DNA of 6,356 bases from an uncultured Oscillospiraceae bacterium (lineage in GTDB: Bacteria > Bacillota > Clostridia > Oscillospirales > Acutalibacteraceae), in NCBI GenBank assembly GCA_900550315.1, contig URRK01000100.1, positions 1 through 6,356 on the forward strand, read 5' to 3'. The first letter of the stretch is position 1. Every line of letters begins with the position of its first letter. The notes beneath the pieces are model-generated. The model worked only from the letters and a program-made list of their open reading frames with translations. It searched no databases and was not told where the DNA came from. Positions 1 through 4,617 of the stretch are shown here, piece by piece. The position numbers and the translations under genes were made by a program.

Positions 1-38
1 CCGCAGGGTCGTTGGTTCGAGTCCAACAGGGGGAGCCA
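1..38 (+). tRNA. tRNA 3' part, probably tRNA-Asn (5' end outside window)
   Basis: Only the 3' half is present. The T arm is GTTGG-TTCGAGT-CCAAC (11-27), followed by the 3' acceptor strand AGGGGGA (28-34), discriminator G35 and an encoded CCA (36-38). The bases before it fit the 3' strand of an anticodon stem (CCGCA, 1-5) and a five-base variable loop (GGGTC, 6-10). The G discriminator, the acceptor strand and the variable loop match what I know of clostridial and Bacillus tRNA-Asn. The anticodon itself is not in the window, so the amino acid identity is inferred. The existence of a tRNA end is close to certain. Confidence 0.85.
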
Positions 39-73
39 AAAAATCCAAGTCCTTTTGGGACTTGGATTTTTTT
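39..73 (+). terminator. Intrinsic terminator of the tRNA transcript
   Basis: A 14-bp perfect stem pairs 39-52 (AAAAATCCAAGTCC) with 58-71, around a five-base loop TTTTG, and runs into a seven-T tract (67-73). It begins directly after the CCA of the tRNA, as expected for the end of a tRNA operon. The A-tract on the left makes it potentially active in both directions. Confidence 0.9.
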
Positions 74-76
74 ATT

Positions 77-180
77 CAAGCCGACAGGCTTGGCATATCA
101 TCTGCCCGTTAGGGCTGTATATCGTTGCCGCACCTGTGCGGTGTATATCATCACGCGTAGCGTGTATTTCTGTCGGCTTG
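77..180. repeat. Hairpin array 1, left half, closed by an outer inverted repeat
   Basis: The segment is bounded by an 11-base perfect inverted repeat, CAAGCCGACAG (77-87) and CTGTCGGCTTG (170-180). Inside lie small hairpins: CAAGCC-GACA-GGCTTG (77-92), GCCC-GTTA-GGGC (104-115), CCGCA-CCTG-TGCGG (128-141) and CACGC-GTA-GCGTG (152-164). They are joined by linkers of the form GTATATCAT (93-101, 117-125, 143-151, with small variation), which is the reverse complement of the linker used at 181-299. The left arm of the outer repeat is also part of the first local hairpin, so the two folds exclude each other. No protein is credible here: open frames through it are repeat translations. The function is unknown; a mobile palindromic repeat or a structured RNA/DNA element are both possible. 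Confidence 0.8.
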
Positions 181-299
181 ATGATATACAAAACTTCGTT
201 TTGATGATATACAAAACTTCGTTTTGATGATATACAAGTCTCCGTCTTGATGATATGCAATTCCTGCGGAATTGATGATATACAAAGCGTTCCGCTTTG
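181..299. repeat. Hairpin array 1, right half: five hairpin units with an 8-base linker
   Basis: Five hairpins are each preceded by the linker ATGATATA, with ATGATATG once. The hairpins are CAAAAC-TTC-GTTTTG (189-203 and again 212-226), CAAGTC-TCC-GTCTTG with one mismatch (235-249), CAATTCC-TGC-GGAATTG (258-274) and CAAAGCG-TTC-CGCTTTG (283-299). The first two units start 23 bases apart and are identical; the others differ in sequence but keep pairing. Arm length varies from 6 to 7 while linker length stays at 8. The period and the variable palindromes do not fit a CRISPR array. Compensated arm changes around an invariant linker point to selection on the fold, or to a family copied with changing arms. 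Function unknown. Confidence 0.85.
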
Positions 300-325
300 A
301 TTTCAAACAGATTATATGTTATAAT
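297..325 (+). promoter_or_regulatory. Probable housekeeping promoter of the two-gene cassette
   Basis: A -35 box TTGATT (297-302) is separated by exactly 17 bases from a consensus -10 box TATAAT (320-325). The predicted start, near 332, would leave a leader of about 17 bases carrying the ribosome binding site AGGAAG (336-341). The -35 box spans the last three bases of the final hairpin of array 1 (283-299) and the bases after it. The -10 box lies in the right arm of a perfect palindrome. The promoter call is by motif only. Confidence 0.65.
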
Positions 326-335
326 CTGTTTGAAA
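301..335. promoter_or_regulatory. 35-base perfect palindrome over the cassette promoter (possible operator)
   Basis: The arms TTTCAAACAGATTATA (301-316) and TATAATCTGTTTGAAA (320-335) are exact reverse complements around the loop TGT. The palindrome covers the promoter spacer, the -10 box and the predicted start site, and ends one base before the ribosome binding site. This is a position where a dimeric repressor would block transcription. If the start site is near 332, most of the palindrome is not transcribed from this promoter, so a DNA-level role is likelier than an RNA hairpin. The minus-strand TATAAT (316 to 311) has no good -35 partner. No regulator gene is in the window. Confidence 0.6.
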
Positions 336-348
336 AGGAAGTGTGTAT

Positions 349-657
349 ATGACCAAAAATTATTTGCTTGCTTATTCAGAACAATTAGCAACTGACATTG
401 AGTTATTATGCCAAAATATTAAGGCACCATCAAATACACTATTTCAAATTCGTAAAAGGTCAAGTAGCGTTTATGCAAATATTCGTGAAGCAAATTACGG
501 GCAAAGTAGGGCGGATATGCTTTCTAAATTTGAAATTGCATTGAAAGAGTGTAGCGAAACAGAGGGCTGGTTGCAACTCTTGTTCAACACGAATGCTATT
601 GATGAAGGTACATATAAAAAAATAGAAATCTTTGTGGCAGAATCAGAAGAATTTTAA
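349..657 (+). CDS. Four-helix-bundle protein (S23 / 23S rRNA intervening-sequence protein family)
   Basis: The 102-residue product is nearly all helical. It carries the signature of the TIGR02436-type four-helix-bundle family: IRKRSSSVYANIREANYGQS (34-53), then a third helix with ALKECSETEGWLQLL (64-78). The family was first noticed as an ORF inside 23S rRNA intervening sequences and is structurally related to the accessory protein Avd of diversity-generating retroelements; the molecular role of most members is not known. ATG 349 is chosen because AGGAAG (336-341) lies seven bases upstream; GTG 343 is a possible but worse start. It is the first gene of a probable operon with the acetyltransferase 46 bases downstream. 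Its sequence is much richer in A/T than the minus-strand genes of the window, suggesting transfer. No reverse transcriptase or rRNA is nearby. Confidence 0.85.
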   Translation: MTKNYLLAYSEQLATDIELLCQNIKAPSNTLFQIRKRSSSVYANIREANYGQSRADMLSKFEIALKECSETEGWLQLLFNTNAIDEGTYKKIEIFVAESEEF

Positions 658-703
658 TTTCAAGTTGTAAAACATTGAAAGAAAAATTGTAGGTGGTGAG
701 ATT

Positions 704-1210
704 ATGGGAATCATTATAAGACTTGCTGCATTGGATGATGCTAAATACTGCGCTGATATTCATGCTAAATCGTGGTCGTTTGCCTATAATGGCATAGTTC
801 CTAAAAGTATAATTGATACTCAAAATGCTCGGTGTCCTATGATATGGGATAAAATGCTTACTAATAACACTAATTCACATTATGTGATTGTTTTAAACAG
901 TATAATTATCGGCTTTTTAACCATTGCTGATTCAAGAGATGCTGATTTAAAAGAACATTTTTATGAAATTATAGGGTTATATCTTGATCCTGTGTATATA
1001 GGCGTAGGATATGGTAAACAAGCTATGGATTGGATAAAAAAAGAAATAAAAAGCAGAGGATATGAAAAAATTTCTCTTTGGGTATTGGAAGAAAATAATC
1101 GTGCAAGAAGCTTTTATGAAAAATCAGGATTTGTGGCAGATGGCAAAATTAAACCAAGTGGTCTTGCCGATGCTCGAGAAATTAGATATATATTTAAATG
1201 CAATATTTAA
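704..1210 (+). CDS. GNAT-family N-acetyltransferase
   Basis: This 168-residue protein has the GNAT fold: an N-terminal strand with IIIRLAALDDA (3-13), a central strand with IIIGFLTIAD (67-76), motif A IGLYLDPVYIGVGYGKQAMD (90-109) with the acetyl-CoA pyrophosphate loop as GVGYG, and motif B around SLWVLEENNRARSFYEKSGF (124-143). Length and motif order are normal for a single-domain GNAT. It should move an acetyl group from acetyl-CoA to an amine. The substrate cannot be told from sequence, and small molecules, antibiotics or protein N-termini are all possible. A strong site AGGTGGTGAG (691-700) sets the start at ATG 704. It follows the four-helix gene with no terminator between, so they are probably co-transcribed, and it is followed by the terminator at 1270-1301. 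It shares the AT-rich composition of its partner. Confidence 0.9.
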   Translation: MGIIIRLAALDDAKYCADIHAKSWSFAYNGIVPKSIIDTQNARCPMIWDKMLTNNTNSHYVIVLNSIIIGFLTIADSRDADLKEHFYEIIGLYLDPVYIGVGYGKQAMDWIKKEIKSRGYEKISLWVLEENNRARSFYEKSGFVADGKIKPSGLADAREIRYIFKCNI

Positions 1211-1269
1211 AGAAAATTCTCTGTTTTCAGTCACATTAAATTCGTGTCACTAAGTTCAAACGTCCCAAG

Positions 1270-1301
1270 AAAAAAGCACTTGTGAAAGCAAGTGCTTTTT
1301 T
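1270..1301 (+). terminator. Intrinsic terminator of the AT-rich cassette
   Basis: A 13-bp perfect stem, AAAAAAGCACTTG (1270-1282) with CAAGTGCTTTTTT (1289-1301), surrounds the six-base loop TGAAAG. It lies 59 bases after the acetyltransferase stop. The stem is A/T symmetric, so it could also act on minus-strand transcripts. Confidence 0.9.
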
Positions 1302-1304
1302 CAG

Positions 1305-1400
1305 TTATATCCGCCTTGCGGAGAGTAATATTGCCCTTCGGGCAGTGATATTATGCTTCGCATAGTGATATTGCCTTGCGGCAGTTTAAGGCGAATATAA
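1305..1400. repeat. Hairpin array 2, left half, closed by an outer inverted repeat
   Basis: The segment is bounded by TTATATCCGCCTT (1305-1317) and AAGGCGAATATAA (1388-1400), which pair at 12 of 13 positions; the exception would be a G-U pair in a minus-strand transcript. Small hairpins inside are TCCGC-CTT-GCGGA (1310-1322), TGCCC-TTC-GGGCA (1332-1344), TATGC-TTC-GCATA (1352-1364) and TGCC-TTGC-GGCA (1372-1383). The last three start exactly 20 bases apart. Linkers are GTGATAT (1345-1351, 1365-1371) and GTAATAT (1325-1331). As in array 1, the left arm of the outer repeat overlaps the first local hairpin. It encodes no credible protein. Confidence 0.8.
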
Positions 1401-1480
1401 TATCACTGTGAGCAAAGCGAACAATACCACTTTTGCGGCAGGCAAAAATATCACGCCGAGCACGGCTCGGCATATCGCCA
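1400..1480. repeat. Hairpin array 2, right half, linkers inverted and partly decayed
   Basis: To the right of the outer repeat the linker appears in the opposite orientation, as ATATCAC (1400-1406, 1448-1454) and ATATCGC (1472-1478). Hairpins are TTTTGC-GGCAG-GCAAAA (1431-1447) and GCCGAGC-ACG-GCTCGGC (1455-1471). The stretch 1407-1430 shows no clear pairing, so this half looks less regular than its counterpart at 181-299. It contains no gene I can support. Confidence 0.65.
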
Positions 1481-1651
1481 CCTCTTTACAACGGCAAGTG
1501 TTATTGCGGCGAAGTGATGGTCACCTTTTTTACAAGTGCCCAGGTGAATAGGATATTGCCCCGAGCAGGGTTAGGAATATTACTTACCTTACTCTATATT
1601 ATAAATTTAAGCATCCCCCAACTATTTTTGTACTACCCCGCCATGCAGCAC
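1481..1651. other. Intergenic stretch without a supported gene
   Basis: I see no convincing coding region, RNA gene or promoter here. An open frame crosses it on the plus strand (1433-1705), but it starts inside hairpin array 2, ends in the terminator hairpin, lacks a ribosome binding site and resembles no family I know. GATATTGCCCC (1551-1561) recalls the linkers and hairpin arms of array 2 and may be a decayed unit. Confidence 0.5.
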
Positions 1652-1690
1652 AAAAAAACAACAGCCAACTTTGTTGGCTGTTGTTTTTTT
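1652..1690. terminator. Strong bidirectional intrinsic terminator between convergent units
   Basis: An 18-bp perfect stem pairs 1652-1669 with 1673-1690 around the loop TTT; the core is ACAACAGCCAAC. Seven As on the left and seven Ts on the right give a U-run in either direction. It lies 98 bases beyond the pncB stop on the minus strand and is the best candidate for the end of the tyrA-pncB transcript. It can also stop any plus-strand read-through from the cassette. Confidence 0.9.
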
Positions 1691-1733
1691 ATAAGCACAC
1701 CCTAAAATATTCAAAACAAAAGCGCAAATAAAA

Positions 1734-1779
1734 GGGCCGCCCCACGGCGCGTGGCTGTTCGCCCGGCCTAAAAAGCCGG
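1734..1779 (-). other. GC-rich foldable stretch just after pncB
   Basis: In the minus-strand transcript CCGGC/GCCGG (1775-1779 with 1763-1767) can form a small hairpin. Alternatively GGCCG/CGGCC (1764-1768 with 1735-1739) can enclose an inner CACG-CGC-CGTG hairpin, followed by TTTTATTT. The second fold would be a weak first terminator of pncB. The two folds exclude each other, and neither is strong evidence. Confidence 0.3.
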
Positions 1780-1788
1780 TTTTTAAAA

Positions 1789-3231
1789 TTAAAAGGTATA
1801 TTTATTTAATAAAATATTCCGCTCGTCCCACAACCGTTTTGAAAGGTCTACATAATAAGTGTGCGGTTTTTCAAAACGCTTAACCTCGTCCCACAGGGTG
1901 TCCTCCACCTGCGCTTTGCAGTAAGCGGCAATCTCCCGCACGGTTGGGTTTTGGTAAACCAGCTTTCCCTTTTCAAACAACCGCACCGCCAACGGCTTGG
2001 CGGTAAAATCGGTCACGGTTTTGCGTTTCCAGGTGTGGTCCGGGTCAAAAATCTCGTACGGGGCAGTGTCGTCAATGACCTCGTCGTTTAAAGTAATTAC
2101 ATCGGCAATGGCCTTGCCGGTAGCGTTATCGTACAATCGCCAAACCTTTTTAAAAGAGGGAATGGTAATTTTAGCGGTGTTTTCGCTAACCTTAATTTTA
2201 GGAATAATGTTGCCCTTAGAATCCTCAATAGCGGCCAGCTTGTAAACGCCGCCGAACACCGCCTCGGAGGAGGCGGTAATTAACCGCTCGCCAACGCCAA
2301 AGCTATCTACCTTAGCGCCCTGCATTAGCATATCACGAATTAAATATTCATCCAGCGAATTAGAAACGCAAATTTTGCAATCCTCATAGCCGGCATCGTC
2401 CAACATTTTGCGCACCTTTTTGGTTAAATAGGTAATATCACCGCTGTCAATCCGCACCCCAAGCGGCCGTTTGCCCAGAGGCTTTAAAACATCGTTAAAC
2501 ACTTTAATGGCATTTGGCACGCCGGATTTCAGCACATTGTAGGTATCAATTAACAGCAGGCAGCTGTCGGGGTACATCACGGCGTATTGCTTAAACGCGT
2601 CGTACTCGGTTTTAAACATTTGCACCCAGCTGTGCGCCATAGTGCCGGAGGCCGAAACGCCATAATCCATTGCCGATTTAACGCACGAAGTGCCGGTGCA
2701 GCCGCCAATAACCGCAGCCCGCGCCCCCATAACGGCCGCCCCGGCCCCGTGGGCACGGCGCGCGCCGAACTCCATAACCGCGCGGCCGTTGGCTGCGCGC
2801 ACAATGCGGTTGGCTTTTGTTGCAATTAACGACTGATGATTTACGGTAAGCAGCACCATTGTTTCTACAAAAAAGGCCTGCATAGCCGGGCCGCGAACCG
2901 TAACAATTGGCTCGTGCGGAAAAATCGGCATTCCCTCCGGAACGGCCCAAACATCACAGCAAAATTTAAAGTTTTGCAGGTAGGTTAAAAATTCCTCCCC
3001 AAACAGGTTTAAGCTGCGCAAATACGCAATATCCTCCTGCGTGAAGGAAAGATTTTGCAAATAATCAATCAATTGCTCAATACCGGCCATAATGGCAAAG
3101 CCGCCGTCATCCGGCACGCGGCGAAAGAACATATCAAAATAACAAATTTTGTTGCGTTCCTCGCTGTAAAAAATGCCGTTTGCCATGGTAAGCTCGTAAA
3201 GGTCAAATAGCATGGTGTAATTTTCTTTCAT
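1789..3231 (-). CDS. pncB: Nicotinate phosphoribosyltransferase
   Basis: This enzyme joins nicotinate to PRPP to form nicotinate mononucleotide, with ATP hydrolysis, in the Preiss-Handler salvage route to NAD (EC 6.3.4.21). The 480 residues are a normal family length. Visible hallmarks are the N-terminal DLYELTMANG (10-19), EFGARRAHG (154-162), the small-residue stretch GGCTGTSCV (176-184), GTMAHSW (196-202), whose His200 corresponds to the histidine phosphorylated in characterised PncB enzymes, LLIDTYNV (226-233), VRIDSGD (259-265) and FGVGERL (311-317). The start ATG at 3231 has AGAGGG six to seven bases upstream. It lies 32 bases downstream of tyrA on the same strand and is probably co-transcribed with it. 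No truncation or frameshift is seen. The C-terminal region (about 340-480) is the usual extension of this bacterial type. Confidence 0.96.
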   Translation of the reverse strand: MKENYTMLFDLYELTMANGIFYSEERNKICYFDMFFRRVPDDGGFAIMAGIEQLIDYLQNLSFTQEDIAYLRSLNLFGEEFLTYLQNFKFCCDVWAVPEGMPIFPHEPIVTVRGPAMQAFFVETMVLLTVNHQSLIATKANRIVRAANGRAVMEFGARRAHGAGAAVMGARAAVIGGCTGTSCVKSAMDYGVSASGTMAHSWVQMFKTEYDAFKQYAVMYPDSCLLLIDTYNVLKSGVPNAIKVFNDVLKPLGKRPLGVRIDSGDITYLTKKVRKMLDDAGYEDCKICVSNSLDEYLIRDMLMQGAKVDSFGVGERLITASSEAVFGGVYKLAAIEDSKGNIIPKIKVSENTAKITIPSFKKVWRLYDNATGKAIADVITLNDEVIDDTAPYEIFDPDHTWKRKTVTDFTAKPLAVRLFEKGKLVYQNPTVREIAAYCKAQVEDTLWDEVKRFEKPHTYYVDLSKRLWDERNILLNKYTF

Positions 3232-3263
3232 TTTTATCCCTCTTAAATTTTGTTGGCCTAAAA

Positions 3264-4124
3264 TTAGCCAAATTTGTGCGGCAGCTCGGCCCCGTTTGTT
3301 TTTTGGTCCTGCTCCTTACGCTCCCTGCCCTCTTTAATTAAGGCCTTTAGCGCGGGGGCGTTGTTTTGCTCAATGGCGGTTTGGTAAGCCTTTAAATGCT
3401 TTATTAACCCGTTTAGCTCGGGCAGCAAAAAGGTTTTGTTTTGTAAAAAAAGCTGCGTCCAAAGGTTTTCATCTACCGTTGCCACGCGTGATACATCGTG
3501 AAAGCTGCCGGCCGAAAACCCCTCGTGCTTTGTGCTGTTTTTGCTTAGCATGTAAGCGCCGGCAATAATGTGCGGCAGCTGAGAGGTAAAGGCGATCATT
3601 TCGTCGTGCTCCTGCGGGGTGGTAAATTTAATGCCGCTAACGCCCAGCTCCCGAATAAGGCCGCAAAGGGCGTTTAGCTTTTCGGGGTTGGTGTTTGGGT
3701 GCACCACCAGCAGGTAGCTGCGGTTTTCAAACAAATTGTAGTCGGAATTAAAAAAGCTGCTGACCTCGCGCCCCGCCATGGGGTGCCCGCCAATGTAGCA
3801 CAGCCCGTTTTGGTTACAAAGCGGCTGCGCAACCGATTCTACCAGCTGCTTAATACCGCAAACATCGCTAATAACGGCGCCGGGTCGAAAGCGTTTAATG
3901 TTTGCCTTTAGGTAACTGCAAACAACCTCGGGTGACATACACAAAAAATAAAGGTCGGCGTTGGGGCAAAAATCGGCAATTTCATCTACCGCGCCGCAGG
4001 CCAGCGCCGCCTTGGTAGCCTCGGGGTTTTGGTCTACCCCTATTACCGTGTTGTTTGTGTAGTGTTTAATGGCTTTGGCTAAAGAGCCGCCTATAAGCCC
4101 TAAGCCAACAATGTTAATTCGCAT
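3264..4124 (-). CDS. tyrA: Prephenate dehydrogenase
   Basis: The enzyme oxidatively decarboxylates prephenate to 4-hydroxyphenylpyruvate in tyrosine synthesis. From the start chosen here the protein has 286 residues. There is an N-terminal Rossmann fold with GLGLIGGS (7-14) and Asp31 at the end of the second strand, which suggests NAD rather than NADP. HPMAG (114-118) carries a conserved substrate-site histidine; QLPH (182-185) and HDVSRVA (209-215) complete the family pattern. No chorismate mutase or ACT domain is present, so it is a monofunctional form. ATG 4124 is preferred because GGTGAGG sits six bases upstream; ATG 4127 is directly adjacent and nearly as good. An upstream ATG at 4154 would add residues unlike the family and would start inside a hairpin. 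It precedes pncB and follows the asp23-like gene and a terminator-like hairpin. Confidence 0.94.
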   Translation of the reverse strand: MRINIVGLGLIGGSLAKAIKHYTNNTVIGVDQNPEATKAALACGAVDEIADFCPNADLYFLCMSPEVVCSYLKANIKRFRPGAVISDVCGIKQLVESVAQPLCNQNGLCYIGGHPMAGREVSSFFNSDYNLFENRSYLLVVHPNTNPEKLNALCGLIRELGVSGIKFTTPQEHDEMIAFTSQLPHIIAGAYMLSKNSTKHEGFSAGSFHDVSRVATVDENLWTQLFLQNKTFLLPELNGLIKHLKAYQTAIEQNNAPALKALIKEGRERKEQDQKTNGAELPHKFG

Positions 4125-4137
4125 CATTTCCCTCACC

Positions 4138-4183
4138 AAAAAGGGCCAGATCATTAACGGGCAGCCCCCGCATGATCCGGCCC
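4138..4183 (-). terminator. Terminator-like hairpin between the asp23-like gene and tyrA
   Basis: In the minus-strand transcript GGGCCGGATCAT (4183-4172) pairs with ATGATCTGGCCC (4154-4143) over 12 bp. One pair is G-U, which would be a C-A mismatch in a plus transcript, so the fold favours the minus strand. A 17-base loop and five Us (4142-4138) complete it. It starts 7 bases after the asp23-like stop codon and ends just before the tyrA ribosome binding site. Confidence 0.75.
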
Positions 4184-4190
4184 AAAAATT

Positions 4191-4538
4191 TTACTGGTTT
4201 TCAGTTTCCGGCTCGGCAATATCGCTGATTACAACATCAACGCGGGTAACCGCCTTGCCCGTCATACCCTGAATTTTTTCTTTTACGCTTTCCTGCACGC
4301 GCTCGGCAACATCGTTTACTGTTGCGTTGGCTTTTACAACAATGTAAATTTCTACTTTAATAATGCCGGCGTCGGCCAATACATTAACCGCCTTGGTGCC
4401 AACGGTTTTGCGAAAAACCGTGTGCAGATCTACCGGCTTTGCACCTAAAGCAGCAACCCCCTCGGTCTCCAACGCGGCCATTTCGGCCATTTGGGCAATA
4501 ACCTCGGTGTTAATGTTAAGTTCAAAAGACTTTGCCAT
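4191..4538 (-). CDS. Asp23/Gls24 family envelope-stress-type protein
   Basis: The 115-residue product matches the Asp23/Gls24 (formerly DUF322) family. It has an N-terminal helix region VIAQMAEMAALETEGVAALG (13-32), a strand pattern VNVLADAGIIKVEIYIVVKA (51-70), and the C-terminal helix VNDVAERVQESVKEKIQGMTG (from 74) followed by VDVVISDI (100-107). Members are small cytoplasmic proteins; in staphylococci one coats the membrane through a partner, and in Clostridia they are commonly found between spoIIIA and nusB. The start has a perfect AGGAGG eight bases upstream. It follows spoIIIAH on the same strand but has its own promoter (4580-4608). tyrA, rather than nusB, follows here. The exact cellular role is unknown. 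Confidence 0.9.
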   Translation of the reverse strand: MAKSFELNINTEVIAQMAEMAALETEGVAALGAKPVDLHTVFRKTVGTKAVNVLADAGIIKVEIYIVVKANATVNDVAERVQESVKEKIQGMTGKAVTRVDVVISDIAEPETENQ

Positions 4539-4579
4539 TCTTTTAACCTCCTAAAGAGTAATAAAAAACCATTTTGTTT

Positions 4580-4608
4580 ATTATACTCCATTCCGCCCCG
4601 TTTTTCAA
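4580..4608 (-). promoter_or_regulatory. Near-consensus sigma-A promoter of the asp23-like gene
   Basis: Read on the minus strand, TTGAAA (4608-4603) and TATAAT (4585-4580) are separated by exactly 17 bases. It lies between the stop codon of spoIIIAH and the AGGAGG of the asp23-like gene, giving a leader of roughly 35 bases. This lets the downstream genes be expressed in vegetative cells, independently of the sporulation operon. Confidence 0.85.
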
Positions 4609-4617
4609 GAAGTAAAA

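Noticed and set aside
1..38. tRNA 3' end as an attachment site of an integrated element
   Set aside because: I found no second copy of the T-arm/acceptor sequence in the window and no integrase gene. It may lie outside, but nothing here supports it.
181..299. CRISPR array
   Set aside because: Repeat units are 23-25 bases with an 8-base constant part, the varied part is itself palindromic, and two units are identical. There are no 30-base spacers and no cas genes.
311..316. Divergent minus-strand promoter from the palindrome's second TATAAT
   Set aside because: No acceptable -35 box lies 16-18 bases away on that strand (TCCTTT), and no minus-strand gene follows.
12..391. Short open frames on both strands (12-227 plus, 72-260 minus, 98-391 minus)
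   Set aside because: They run through the tRNA end and the hairpin repeats. Their proteins are repeat translations (recurring VYHQ, CISS, MIYK), with no ribosome binding site or family.
349..657. Avd accessory protein of a diversity-generating retroelement
   Set aside because: The fold is related, but no reverse transcriptase, template repeat or variable repeat is present, and the sequence fits the general four-helix family better.
1433..1705. 90-residue plus-strand ORF
   Set aside because: It starts in hairpin array 2 and ends in the terminator stem, has no ribosome binding site, and no recognisable domain.
2577..2950. Overlapping ORFs inside pncB
   Set aside because: They are shadow frames of a GC-rich part of pncB, with Ala/Arg/Pro-rich products and no start signals.
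4125..4154. Upstream start of tyrA at 4154
   Set aside because: It would begin inside the terminator stem and add residues before the Rossmann strand that the family lacks. ATG 4124 (or 4127) has a good ribosome binding site.
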